A stretch of 64,000 nucleotides of DNA from Sphaerobacter thermophilus DSM 20745 (lineage in GTDB: Bacteria; Chloroflexota; Chloroflexia; Thermomicrobiales; Thermomicrobiaceae), in the NCBI RefSeq assembly GCF_000024985.1, contig NC_013523.1, positions 62,001 to 126,000 on the forward strand. The letters are read 5' to 3'. This document shows, piece after piece, positions 9,001-17,533 of the stretch. Positions within the stretch are counted from its first letter, which is position 1, and each line of letters begins with the position of its first letter. The translations under genes were made by a program, and so were the position numbers. The notes under the pieces were generated by a model. The model saw nothing but the letters and a program-made list of their open reading frames with translations. It was not told the DNA's origin and did not search any database.

Positions 9001-10229
9001 GCGGGACGGTCGCCTTCACCGACGGAGACACCACTATCCCCGGCTGCGCGGCGGTGGCGCTGACGGCCGAGGGGACCGCGACCTGCGAGACGGCGGGGCT
9101 GAGCCTCGGCGAGCACAGCATCACGGCGTCGTACAGCGGGCACGACTACTACGACGGAAGCTCCGACACGCTGACGCATACGGTCAACCAGATCGCGACC
9201 AGCCTGGGACTGACCGCGCAACCGAACCCCTCGGTCTGGGGCCAGGCGGTCACGTTCACCGCCACCCTCGCAGTCACGTCCCAGGGCGCCACCGCGCCGA
9301 GCGGGACGGTAGCCTTCACCGATGGGGGGACAGCTATCCCCGGCTGCGAGAGTCAACCGCTGGACCCGACCACGCGGACGGCCACCTGCACCACCGCGGG
9401 GCTGGGTGTCGGCGCGCACCCCATCGGCGCCGCCTACAGCGGCGATGCCACCTATGCACCGAGTGAGGCGCCGGCATTCACCCATACCGTGCAGCAGGCG
9501 GCCGCGCAGGTCAGTCTCGTGACGGACCGCCCCGTGGTGACCGTGGGGGAGCCGGTGACGCTGACCGCCACGGTGACGGTGCTGCCGCCCGGGGCGGGGG
9601 TGCCGACCGGCACGGTCACCTTCTATGCGGGTGCGCTCCCGCTGGACACGGTGCCGCTGCGCGCGGAGGCCGGGGTGGCCACCGCCAGCCTGACCACCGA
9701 TAGCCTCCCCGTGGGCACGCACGACATCACAGCGGTCTACGTGGGCGATGCCAATGTCACCGCCGGCACCTCGGCCGCCCTGACCCAGTACGTCAACACC
9801 GACCTTCGGGGCTATCCCACGTTCCAGGGCGGGCTGGATCTGCGGGGGGCGCAGTTGCCGGGGGCCACGCTGGTGGGGGTGGATCTGACGGGGGCCTGGA
9901 TGCAGCAGGCCAACCTGGCGGGGGCGAATCTGCGCGGGGCGGTGCTGGTGCGGGCGGTGCTGCTGCGGGCGGACCTGCGGGGGGCGGATCTGCGGGATGC
10001 GGATCTGTCGGGGGCGCTGCTGGGGGCGGCACGGCTGAGCGGGGTGACGTGGGGCAACACGATCTGCCCGGATGGGAGTAACAGCGACGCGCACGGGGAG
10101 ACGTGCCTGGGGCATCTGCTGCCGACGGTGCGGGACGACCTGGTGGGGCAGGTGGCGCGGCTGGTGCAGGCGCTGTTTGCGCGGTTGCAGCAGATGGCGT
10201 GGGCGCGGGGCTTCGGCTGGCCCCGATAG
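6024..10229 (+). CDS. Large secreted modular protein: PKD, Ig-like and pentapeptide repeats
   Basis: The preferred start is ATG 6024 (GAGGAG at 6011-6016 gives normal spacing; ATG 6018 is too close), giving about 1401 residues. An unusually long charged N-terminus precedes a signal/membrane segment (LILFLVAVMALG) ending VASVRAAD. A unique region to about residue 310 contains clustered Cys (NYGMCNGGSCVG). A hydrophobic stretch at about 310-405 is Ala/Gly/Val-rich and may be membrane-active. PKD-like domains lie at nt 7930-8250 and 8260-8620. Four Ig-like domains follow to nt 9790, each opening like LTADPNPS and holding a GTVAFTDG strand. Pentapeptide repeats (nt 9800-10045: ADLRGADLRDADLSGA) and a short tail end the protein. 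It is probably a surface or exported adhesin-like protein; the function is unknown. Confidence 0.75.
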   Translation: MKGVFAIARAVIAALFHGGVRPGSPAGRTTVRGAGLHEPGPRRRKRFASRGLILFLVAVMALGPNLQVASVRAADPSPPLIRSGPWASMQEKAIQNVLTSHGLPASDAWAVKSWARNDALAELWALVVEAIKTEANERTPEQQAAVDWLTGLVRQKRMQQARYAGQEYVKWAGYDPAYLDYLVTQYYDAVAAGQDATNEKQDLKNYLELPPLNYGMCNGGSCVGLTLRQAQAQAQAGYCVYRSPAPYQTEYQGNIFRGTNSVMPADCVQPGGGIGGIIGTPPPVPEYDQFVKWGEARANYEAINNPEFAMTFRDIALVVGLGTVTVGMVAAGTLGVTLAPVLAGTAFQLAVFPHAGWVSGLSSATLAAIGSPATNSAAVAAANAGAVSAAGVGAIVAAVILFVVVTTIHLIDLVTIEQLPGKIHTLIVEAPTKSYDIRSMLDDKDEVGELYSLFVQATLPLPMITGACDNRFLLPNKPTCLNPPPPPPANAQTDPLFMVSVNGGQETLQNTITWYNKTTEWTTTARLKGVWFIQTVTDSEGNTLSVVTNDEEASQEIQSLRIMYTDWDDKAQYAWLVRDAQGAYKFVSLAGDSGASLNAETCDQDGTCAVSDSIRYIDRDGNEYEARVVPPPVPVIDPASISLSPANPVQGQEVELRAQATSPVGAELTYRWVIKDKPLDDGLHCTIVDGSLVCGGHTVTVTGNPAKYVFPTSGEFEIRLEVTDSEGRRATTDFKVNVTAVPAEVHLLTPCSDFLPCAPGFFNNVKVPLGTATVVKGWIQHAGPHDVLALTVDWGDGVSNVATNMAPPCPQCNGIVFLSPTKMEDGYHTAFELSHTYGRPGHYTVTVTVEYPSGTTDTATITETVLQPTTTSVTADPNPSVAGQPVTYTATVSPVPTGGTVTFRDGSAFISGCMDVPLAGDGTATCTVTPTTVAPHTISAWYSGHDVYEASSGTLIHTVNSVQTSLTLTADPNPSMVEQEVTFTAAVSPVPTGGTVAFTDGDTTIPGCAAVALTAEGTATCETAGLSLGEHSITASYSGHDYYDGSSDTLTHTVNQIATSLGLTAQPNPSVWGQAVTFTATLAVTSQGATAPSGTVAFTDGGTAIPGCESQPLDPTTRTATCTTAGLGVGAHPIGAAYSGDATYAPSEAPAFTHTVQQAAAQVSLVTDRPVVTVGEPVTLTATVTVLPPGAGVPTGTVTFYAGALPLDTVPLRAEAGVATASLTTDSLPVGTHDITAVYVGDANVTAGTSAALTQYVNTDLRGYPTFQGGLDLRGAQLPGATLVGVDLTGAWMQQANLAGANLRGAVLVRAVLLRADLRGADLRDADLSGALLGAARLSGVTWGNTICPDGSNSDAHGETCLGHLLPTVRDDLVGQVARLVQALFARLQQMAWARGFGWPR

Positions 10230-10453
10230 CGCCTCTCTCAGATCGTCCGATGAGTACCCACAGCGGGTAGACGCGGGAAGATGCACCAGCGTCACGAAAA
10301 CGAGCAGTCGCTTATGTCTGGAATGACCGAATGCGCCACTTGACATTGTGAGTCAGGCTATGGTACGCAACGAGTTATGCGATACGAACGTCTCGCCGCC
10401 TCGATGGGGGTTCGCCGGCGCGCTGGGGACGGCAGCGGGGGACACGCCGGGTC

Positions 10454-13432
10454 GTGTACGCGTACGAAGAGACACAAGGTATCAGAGGGCGTCCGACCCG
10501 CGGAGAGTTGCTGCGGCGCTATCGCCGGCTGGCCGGGCTCACGCAGGAACAACTGGCTGAGCGAACCGACTACAGTGTCGACTACATCAGCAAGCTGGAG
10601 CGCGGGCAACGCCGCCTTTCTGCGGCCACGCTCGATCGACTGGTCCAGCCCCTCGGCCTCGGTGAGGCGGAGATTGCCGCGCTGCGGGAAGCGCTCGAAC
10701 ATCCCGACGAGGACAAGCAGAAGACGGCGACTCGCCCGCTGGCCGGGCGTGAGCGGGAGCAGGCCGAGCTGCGGCGCCTGCTGGCGGGGCTCGGTCCGCC
10801 GGTCCTCCTCCTCGCCGGTGAGCCCGGTATCGGGAAGACCCGCCTTCTGAACGAAGCTGACGCACTGGCCGGGGAGGCCGGCTGGCACGTGGTTCGTGGG
10901 GGCTGCCAGCCCCGCACGCTGGATCCGTTTGCCCCGCTCACTGACGCGCTCGTGACCGCCATGGCGCAGCCGGCGCCCCCCGACCGGGCCGAGGCGCGGC
11001 TGTACGCTGAGCGGCTTGGCCGACTCCTACCGGGGTTCGACGGGGAAGATGCCGGATCGCCCGTCGGCAACGGCCAGGACGCTGCCCTACTCCGGCCCGA
11101 GCAGGCGCGCCACCTCCTCTTCCGGGCCGTCACCGATTATCTCCACGCCGTGGGCGGTGAACGCGGCACCCTGCTCATCCTCGACGACCTGCACTGGGCC
11201 GCACCCGACGCGCTCGACCTGCTGCGGTCGCTCGCCCTCACCGCCGGCAGCGCGACACTCCGGATCATCGGTGCCTACCGCGACTCCGAGACGCCTGCAG
11301 GTGCGCCGCTCGGAGACGTCATTGCCGACCTTGCCCGTGCTTCACTGGTCCGCGTGCTGACGCTCGATCCGCTCGCGGAGGCGGAGGCCACGCAGCTCGT
11401 GACGCAGTTGCTCCCCGCGGAGGACGAGCAGCGGCACGCCCTAGTGCCGGCGATCCTCCGGCGTGCGGGCGGCGTGCCCTTCTTCCTGGTCAGCTACGTC
11501 GAGGATGTGCTGGGGCGCGACGAGCCGGTGCCCAGCCTGGAGCTGCCGTGGACCGTGGCCCAGGTGATCCGCCAGCGTGTCCTGGCGCTGCCCGAGCCGG
11601 CGCGGGAGTTGCTCGCGGTGGTCGCCGTCGTGGGTCGACCGGTCGGACCTGCGCTGCTGACCCGGGTGTCCGGGCAATCCGAGGAGACGGTGATCGAGGC
11701 GCTCGAGGCGGCGGCTGCCGCCCGTCTGCTGCAGGAGGATGCGGACGGCGTCTACCGATTCTCCCACGACCTGATCCGCGACACGATCGAGCAAGAACTC
11801 TCGACCGCGCGGCGCCGCTTGCTACACCGCCGCATCGCCGAGGCCCTGGAGTCCCTCCCTGAGTGGCAGCACACAAGCGGCCCGGCGGAGATCGCCCAGC
11901 ACTTTCTGCAGGGCGGCGATCCGGAGCGGGCCGTGATCTGGTCGCTCCGGGCGGGCGATCGTGCGGCCGCGCTGTTCGCCCACGCCAACGCCGAGACGCA
12001 GTACCGGACCGCGGCGGACCTGGCGCGGGAGATCGGCGACGAGCAGGCGGAGCTTGAGGCGCTGGACAGGCTCGGCCATGTGCTGTACCGCATCGGGCGC
12101 TTTCAGGCCGCCGTGGAGCCACTGGAGCGGGCCGGCGAGATCGCTGCGCGTCTCGGTGATCGGGATCGCTCCGTCGCGCTGCTCGCCCGGAGCGGTCAGG
12201 CCTACGCGTTCGGCGGGCGCGCGTCGGAGGGGCTCGACCGGCTGCTGCCGGTGTGGCGCTCGCTCGACGCGACCCATCACGAAGCCCCACCGTCGGGGAT
12301 CCTGGCCGATCTCTACAATGCGCTCTGCGCGCTCTACTTCCACACCGGTCGCCTGCGCGACGCGCTGGACGCGGCGGCGTCGGCCATGGCGAGTGCTCGA
12401 GCGTCCGAGAATCTCCCGGCGCTCATCGTCGCGACGATCGGTCACGGCATCGCGCTGGGCCGGGTCGACCGCGTCGACGAGGAACGCCGGGCCTTCGAGG
12501 ATGCGGCAGCGATGGCGGAGCGGCTGGGCGATCCGCTCCTCCGTGCGCTCGCCGTCTACCACCAGGGTGTTGCGCTGCTCTCGGTCGATGACTTCGACCA
12601 GGGCGAGCGGCACCTTCGCCGGGCCCTGGACATCGCCGAGGACGCTGAGCTCATCGCGATGGCCACGTTCGCGCGCGTCCGGTTGAGCGCCCTGCTCGTC
12701 ACTCGCGGCCGCTGGTGCGAGGCGCGGGCGGAGGCGGAGCGCGCGGAGGTGGACAACCGCTTCCTCGGCCCCCGGCCCGGGGGGTTCTATCCCCTGCACG
12801 CGCTGGGCCGCATCCTGCTGCTGCAAGGGGAGCGCGACGCGGGCCTCCGGCACGTGAACGAGGCGCTGGCGATGGCTACCCGCTACGAGCACCTGCCGGG
12901 GATCGTCGAGGCACGCCAGACGCTGGCCTGGCAGGCGATGCGCGACGGCCGGCCGGCGGAGGCCATCGCGCGCCTGGAACCGGCCCTCGAGCGCGTGCGT
13001 GCTGCCGGAAGCCTCCGGGCTCCGCTCGTCTACGCCTGGGCGCTCGTGGAGCTGGGAGACACGACGCGTGCTGCGGAGGTGCTTGCTGCTGCCCGGCAGC
13101 GGGCCAGCGCGTCCCGCTCTCGCGCTCGCCTCCCCGCCGTCCTACTCCACGAGGCACGGCTGGCGGCCCATGAGCGGCGGTGGGAGAGCGCGGTCGATGC
13201 CCTGGAGCAGGGAGTGTCCATCGCGCAGGAGCTCGGGCTCCCCTACGACGAAGCGCTCCTCCTCCAGGAACACGGCCGGCTGCACACGCTCCGGGCGGAG
13301 CCTGAGCAGGCGAGCGCACGGCTGGGGCAAGCCCTGGTCATCTTCCGGCGACTCGGCGCGGTCACCGATGTCCAGGCCGTCGAACAGGCGCTGGACGCGT
13401 TGGCAGGCTCCGGCCACGCCGCCCACCCCTAG
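10454..13432 (+). CDS. XRE-type HTH regulator with AAA ATPase and TPR domains
   Basis: This 992-residue protein starts at GTG 10454. Residues about 15-65 form an XRE/Cro helix-turn-helix (LTQEQLAERTDYSVDYISKL). An NTPase domain follows with Walker A GEPGIGKTRLL near residue 122 and Walker B LLILDDLHWAAPDAL near 240, as in MalT/LuxR-type STAND ATPases. The C-terminal half is helical TPR-like repeats. Such proteins are signal-gated transcription activators, and the ligand cannot be read from the sequence. A TTGACA hexamer at 10340-10345 could be part of its promoter, but no good -10 is at 17 nt. It follows the large secreted protein on the same strand, so a regulatory link is possible but unproven. 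Confidence 0.85.
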   Translation: MYAYEETQGIRGRPTRGELLRRYRRLAGLTQEQLAERTDYSVDYISKLERGQRRLSAATLDRLVQPLGLGEAEIAALREALEHPDEDKQKTATRPLAGREREQAELRRLLAGLGPPVLLLAGEPGIGKTRLLNEADALAGEAGWHVVRGGCQPRTLDPFAPLTDALVTAMAQPAPPDRAEARLYAERLGRLLPGFDGEDAGSPVGNGQDAALLRPEQARHLLFRAVTDYLHAVGGERGTLLILDDLHWAAPDALDLLRSLALTAGSATLRIIGAYRDSETPAGAPLGDVIADLARASLVRVLTLDPLAEAEATQLVTQLLPAEDEQRHALVPAILRRAGGVPFFLVSYVEDVLGRDEPVPSLELPWTVAQVIRQRVLALPEPARELLAVVAVVGRPVGPALLTRVSGQSEETVIEALEAAAAARLLQEDADGVYRFSHDLIRDTIEQELSTARRRLLHRRIAEALESLPEWQHTSGPAEIAQHFLQGGDPERAVIWSLRAGDRAAALFAHANAETQYRTAADLAREIGDEQAELEALDRLGHVLYRIGRFQAAVEPLERAGEIAARLGDRDRSVALLARSGQAYAFGGRASEGLDRLLPVWRSLDATHHEAPPSGILADLYNALCALYFHTGRLRDALDAAASAMASARASENLPALIVATIGHGIALGRVDRVDEERRAFEDAAAMAERLGDPLLRALAVYHQGVALLSVDDFDQGERHLRRALDIAEDAELIAMATFARVRLSALLVTRGRWCEARAEAERAEVDNRFLGPRPGGFYPLHALGRILLLQGERDAGLRHVNEALAMATRYEHLPGIVEARQTLAWQAMRDGRPAEAIARLEPALERVRAAGSLRAPLVYAWALVELGDTTRAAEVLAAARQRASASRSRARLPAVLLHEARLAAHERRWESAVDALEQGVSIAQELGLPYDEALLLQEHGRLHTLRAEPEQASARLGQALVIFRRLGAVTDVQAVEQALDALAGSGHAAHP

Positions 13433-13658
13433 CGGCCGACCGGCGCGCATCGTTGTCCCGGCTTCTCTCGACGACGACGTGGGCGCAGTGCCGCGCCCGT
13501 GCGAGCGGGTCGCGACCCGCGCACCCGCCAGCCATCCGCGTCCCATCGCTGGCAGCGCCATTGCGACCTGGCCAGTGCAGCCGGAGTCTTCGGCCGATCC
13601 CGCGAACCGATGTGCCTCGTCCATAGCTGCCAACAGGCTGACCGAGGGAGGCGTGACC

Positions 13659-14054
13659 ATGGACCGGCAGACCATCAATCCGTGGACCTGGCAGGACGCG
13701 TTCGGCTTCGTGCAGGCCAATGAGATCCGCAGCCCACAGCGCTGGCTCATCTGCGCCGGGCAGGGGGCCGCAGATGAGACTGGCCGCACACTGCACGAGG
13801 GCGACATCCGGGCTCAGGTTCGACAGGCGTTCGACAACCTGGAGGTCGTCCTGGGCCAGGCGGGCTTTACGCTCGCCGACGTCGTGCGGCTCACCCTGTA
13901 CACGACCGATATGGACGGGTTGCTCGGCGTGTGGGATGAAGTCCTGGGCCGCCTGAACCAGGCCGGCTGTCGCACGGCCATGACACTGCTCGGCGTCCAG
14001 CGCCTGGCGTACCCGGAGATGCTCGTGGAGATCGAGGCCACGGCCGCCGCGTAA
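13659..14054 (+). CDS. RidA/YjgF family protein
   Basis: This 131-residue protein starts at ATG 13659, behind GGGAGG at 13646-13651 (an in-frame GTG at 13653 is too close). The sequence has the RidA pattern: VQANEIRSPQRWLICAGQG at the start, DIRAQVRQAFDNLEVVLGQAG and TLADVVRLTLYTTDMDGL in the middle, and a final PEMLVEIEATA strand. Family members are trimeric and many deaminate reactive enamines/imines. The usual C-terminal Arg/Glu signature is not clearly conserved here, so true RidA deaminase activity is uncertain. Confidence 0.8.
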   Translation: MDRQTINPWTWQDAFGFVQANEIRSPQRWLICAGQGAADETGRTLHEGDIRAQVRQAFDNLEVVLGQAGFTLADVVRLTLYTTDMDGLLGVWDEVLGRLNQAGCRTAMTLLGVQRLAYPEMLVEIEATAAA

Positions 14055-14080
14055 GGCCCGTGGGGAGCCACGCGGCTGGC

Positions 14081-15598
14081 TCACCACGTCCGATCGGCGG
14101 CCAGGAGCACCGTGTCCTCCGCGCCGTGGGAGAATCGGTCGGGCACGACATAGTGGTCGACCGGGATGCCGGCGCCCTCGATGCAGCGCCCGTGCCGGTC
14201 GTAGGTGAGCGCGGTGCTCACCGTCAGGGTCATCCCGGGGAGCAGCCGCAGCATCCGTGGTCGTCCGCTTCCCCCGCCGCTCGGTTCGCCGACGACGCGC
14301 ACGTGCGGCAGGCCCTGGAGCCCCAGGAGGGCGTCCTCACTGGCTGAGTAGGTCATCGGGTCGGTCAGAAAGCGCACCGCGCCGTGCCAGCGGCGGCGCT
14401 CGTCGGCCGGCTCACCGGTGATCGGCGCGGGCGGGGACAGTTCGCCCGGTCCCGTCGAGAACCGGATCGAGCCGAGCAGGGTGGGCTCGTGCAGGAAGCG
14501 GTCGCGGAACGAGAGCGCGAGCGCGAGGTTGCCGCCGCCGTTGCCGCGGAGATCGACGATGAGCCGATCCGTGCCGGCGAGGTCGGCGAAGGCCGCGTCG
14601 ATGGCCGCGTCCACGTCCCGGTCTGCCCGCCACGCCTCGATCCGCAGGTAGCCGCTCCCGGAGGGCAGGCGGGTCCAGGTCACCAGCGGATACGGCGGGT
14701 CGATGCTGCCGACTTCCCGCCACTCCACGCGCTGCCCGTCCGCCCGCCGCGCTGCCAACGTCCGCTCAACCCCGACCGGCGTCGAGAGCAGCCGGTAGCC
14801 GGTCATGAGAGGCTTGGCGTGTGGCGTGGACCCGGTCCGAGCCCACCAGCCCGCCGTGTCCTCGTCGAGCAGCACGTCACCCGGGCGCACTCCGGCATCC
14901 CAGGCGGCGGTGCCCTGCGGCACGCGGGTGAAGACGGCGGTGTCGCCCTCCACCCACACCTCGTAGGGCAGCGGCACCGGCGCCGGGCTCGGCTTGACCC
15001 AGGTGTGCGCATCCTGCAGCTCGGCGAGCCAGGTCTGCATCGCCGCCAGCGGGTCGCTGGCCCGCGCCACTTCCTCGCGGTGCCGTGCGCAGATCGCTTC
15101 CCAGTCGAGGCCGCGCAGCGCGAACGACGGGTAGGTCCAGCCGACCTCGCGTGTGATCCGCTCGACCGCCTCGTCGAGATCCCGGCACTCGCTGACGAAG
15201 ACGGCGTCCTGCCCGGTCATGACGAGGGTGCGGATCAGCGAGATCGCCTCGATAACGCCGAAGAGGTCGGGCGCGTCGGTGATGAGCACCTCCCGCTCGC
15301 GGTCCAACCAGACCCCGGCCTGCCCCTCGCCGCGGCGGGGATAGGTGCTGATGGCCGGGTTGCAGGCGGCGGGGCCGATCAGCCAGCGCGGTCCGTCTCC
15401 GGGGTCGGTATCGACGAATCGCGCCGGCACGCCGCACTCGGCCTCGATCTCGGCCCGCTCCCGGTAGAGGAGCTCACGGAACCCCGCGAGCGCCCGCTCG
15501 CCATGCGGGCCCAGCGCCGCGCCATCCCGAGGCAGCACGACGCAGATCTCGCTCGCACCTGGGAACAACCGCCGAGCGCCGCTACCTCTCTGGCTCAT
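14081..15598 (-). CDS. S41 family peptidase (tail-specific protease type)
   Basis: The start chosen is ATG 15598 (MSQRGSGARRLF), giving 505 residues; GTGGGAGGCGG lies in front, and the start sits 27 nt past the stop of the SRPBCC gene. After an N-terminal region there is a PDZ-like segment (VFTRVPQGTAAWDAGVRPGD), then the S41 core: GYLRIEAWRADRDVDAAIDA, LIVDLRGNGGGNLALAL and TDPMTYSASEDALLGLQ with the probable nucleophile Ser in TYSAS. VVGEPSGGGSGRP is the usual following loop. No signal peptide is visible, so it may act in the cytoplasm. It probably forms an operon with the upstream SRPBCC gene (same strand, short spacing). Confidence 0.82.
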   Translation of the reverse strand: MSQRGSGARRLFPGASEICVVLPRDGAALGPHGERALAGFRELLYRERAEIEAECGVPARFVDTDPGDGPRWLIGPAACNPAISTYPRRGEGQAGVWLDREREVLITDAPDLFGVIEAISLIRTLVMTGQDAVFVSECRDLDEAVERITREVGWTYPSFALRGLDWEAICARHREEVARASDPLAAMQTWLAELQDAHTWVKPSPAPVPLPYEVWVEGDTAVFTRVPQGTAAWDAGVRPGDVLLDEDTAGWWARTGSTPHAKPLMTGYRLLSTPVGVERTLAARRADGQRVEWREVGSIDPPYPLVTWTRLPSGSGYLRIEAWRADRDVDAAIDAAFADLAGTDRLIVDLRGNGGGNLALALSFRDRFLHEPTLLGSIRFSTGPGELSPPAPITGEPADERRRWHGAVRFLTDPMTYSASEDALLGLQGLPHVRVVGEPSGGGSGRPRMLRLLPGMTLTVSTALTYDRHGRCIEGAGIPVDHYVVPDRFSHGAEDTVLLAADRTW

Positions 15599-15624
15599 CC
15601 ATCCGCCTCCCACGGACACGTCCC

Positions 15625-16110
15625 TCAGAGCTCGAGTCCCTCCGGCGGGGCGTGGTCCAGCACCACGGACAGGACCACGCCGTGCTCGAGCAGCGCCTTG
15701 GCCGCGCATAGCACCTGGTAGTAGCCGCCGGTGGCGTCCGCGACGCGGGCCACGACCTCATCTCCGCTCCCGCTGAACCCACTCTCCGTAACCTGCACGT
15801 AGGTGGCCTCCTCCCGCCAGGGGACGAAGCGGAACTCAACCGTCGTGGGGTTCTCGTCATCCCACGTGAAGCGTATCCGGCGGTTCTCCTCGACCTCCTG
15901 GACCCGGACCTGGGCCGAGACACCGAACATCTCCCAGTCCCAGCGTAGGACCGCGCCGGGCTTCATCATGCCGGTGCTCTTGGTGAACCAGAACCGGGTC
16001 GTGACGGCCGGGTCGGCAAACGCCTGGAACACCTCGCAGGCCGGCCTGCGAATGAGCATCCCCGCCGTCACGTCCGGGATGTGGGTGAGCCGGAGATCGT
16101 CCACGGTCAT
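15625..16110 (-). CDS. SRPBCC/AHSA1-domain protein
   Basis: ATG 16110 (MTVDDLRLTHIPDV) is preferred, with GAAGGGGGAC upstream, giving 161 residues; an upstream ATG at 16167 would add 19 unconserved residues. The fold signature is clear: IRRPACEVFQAFADPAVTTRFW, PGAVLRWDWEMFG, IRFTWDD and TTVEFRFVPW, ending in a long helix. These are START-like ligand-binding domains (AHSA1/YndB subfamily), often of unknown ligand. It is likely co-transcribed with the S41 peptidase gene that follows. Confidence 0.82.
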   Translation of the reverse strand: MTVDDLRLTHIPDVTAGMLIRRPACEVFQAFADPAVTTRFWFTKSTGMMKPGAVLRWDWEMFGVSAQVRVQEVEENRRIRFTWDDENPTTVEFRFVPWREEATYVQVTESGFSGSGDEVVARVADATGGYYQVLCAAKALLEHGVVLSVVLDHAPPEGLEL

Positions 16111-16212
16111 GGCCCCGTCCCCCTTCTGCCGAGCGTTGCCACCCGGCGGTATCGTCGATCGGCTCATAGCGGCCCATCATAGCAAGTCCGACTCGTCGAG
16201 GCGGGCTATCGC

Positions 16213-16262
16213 CTCCCTGGAGTTTGACGAATGAGATGGGTGTCCGCGGTCGGCCTGTGTCC
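16213..16262 (+). repeat. Single copy of the GGAGTTTGACGAA terminal sequence (family 3)
   Basis: CTGGAGTTTGACGAATGAG is followed by about 30 nt (GTCCGCGGTCGGCCTGTG) that also occurs at both ends of the element at 28702-29027. No inverted partner is seen nearby, so this is a solo end. Confidence 0.65.
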
Positions 16263-16282
16263 GGGGTGAGTCGCGGGAAGGA

Positions 16283-16585
16283 TCCCACGCCGTGGCGTGT
16301 GCCCGGGGCTCAAGCCGCCGGGCTGAAAATGGGAAAGCCCACTGAAGGGGCTGTGATGGCGACATCCCGGCGCATTGGAACCGGCCACCGACCGGACCCA
16401 GCGTCCCCAGCCCCTTCAGTGGGCTTTGTTTCTTAGCCCGGTGGCTTGAGCCCCGGGCACATTCCGCGGCGTTGGGATCCCCCCACCACCCGGTCGGCTC
16501 CTCGTCCTTAGCCGGCTTTGCTTGTCAGCCCGGCGGCTTTCGCCCCGGGCACACGCCACGGCGTGACGATCCTTCCATCACCCAC
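16283..16585. repeat. REP cluster: head-to-head pair (spacer subtype A) plus one reverse unit (family 1)
   Basis: A forward unit (16297-16352) and a reverse unit (16408-16490) flank a ~60-nt spacer starting GTGATGGCGACATCCCGGCG. A third unit, reverse-oriented and with a degenerate first hairpin, covers 16507-16585. The spacer is homologous to that in the pair at 54719-54913. With the family 3 copy at 16213 this occupies most of the gap between genes at 16110 and 16750. Confidence 0.82.
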
Positions 16586-16749
16586 CTCGTCGCCAGCCTC
16601 TACGGCACGGACTGGCAGCGCCAGTGGGAGCTTCTTGCAGAGGCCCAGGAGCTGCTGGGCTGACTGGCGACGGGCGACGGTGGCCGCACGCGCAACATGG
16701 TGGGTCGTGCGGCGTTGACGCCTCTCATATTGCGTACACTAGGCATGAG

Positions 16750-17517
16750 ATGCACAATGTACTCACCGCTCAACTGCGCATGAGTAGGGTGCCCGTGGTG
16801 CGCGACCTGCCCGGAATCCTCGCGGCTCTCCTCGCCGGCGCGGGCTCTCCGAGGACCGCAAGGGCCAGGCGCTGCGCCGTGGAGTTGATGGCGACGGTCC
16901 TCCTTGGCGGGTGTGGCGAGATCACCGGTGCCGCGTCGACCCAGCCACCGGCACAGGCAGGCGACTCGATCTCGAGCCCGGTGGCGGCTCACCCGACACC
17001 GACCGTCGACCTGGCCGCGAGCTGCAACGTCAGCGGTGGGGGAGCCATCCCCAAATCGGGACGCTCGGCGAGCTGGCCTGGGCGTCCCACCAGATCGTGG
17101 TCGGTACGGTCGTCGAGATCCTGCCGCCGGTCTGGGGTGACGGCCTCAACCCGGGGTACAGCAACTACCGTCCCATCTACACCGACTACGTCGTGCAGGT
17201 CGAGCAGCGGCTGCACGCAGGTCAGCTACGACACGGTTCCGATGGCGGCGGGTGATCGGGTGTTGCTGTTCTTGACCGCTCCGGTGCCCGACGCTGAGGA
17301 GCCGACCTACTTTCTCACGGGCGTGGGGCAGGGCTTCTGGCAGGTGCGGGACGACGACACGGTGGTCCCCTTCGCCGCCCGCTACAACCAGCACGCCGCG
17401 CGCACGATCGCGGAGATCCGCCGCGCGGTTGCCGAAGCCCTGAGCGGCAACCCGCCGACGTCCATGCCGGTCCCGGCCGTATCGCTCAAGGCCGCGCCCC
17501 TGGCCTCGGCGGAGTAG
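16750..17517 (+). pseudogene. Putative lipoprotein gene broken by two compensating frameshifts
   Basis: One frame carries a lipobox-like MATVLLGGCGE, then TPTVDLAASCNVSGG, and again the C-terminus from VSYDTVPMAAGDRVLLFLT to the stop. Between about 17050 and 17215 the sensible protein lies in another frame: IGTLGELAWASHQIVVGTVV, EILPPVWGDGLNPG and YTDYVVQVEQRLHA. A one-base loss near the CCCCAAATCGGG run and a one-base gain near 17215 would restore one protein of about 250 residues. No family is recognised. The start is unclear (ATG 16750 or a later one). It may be a recent pseudogene or an assembly error in two places. Confidence 0.6.
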
Positions 17518-17533
17518 GCCCGCCCGGGGGACG

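Noticed and set aside
8196-10346. Long open frame (716 codons) antisense to the exported protein gene
   Set aside because: Arg/His/Gly-rich shadow of a GC-rich repeat gene; no ribosome site and no recognisable domain, while the plus strand has clear PKD, Ig-like and pentapeptide repeats.
16283-16585. Repeat-spacer-repeat pattern of palindromes, considered as CRISPR
   Set aside because: Units are inverted rather than direct, spacers are shared between loci, and there are no cas genes.
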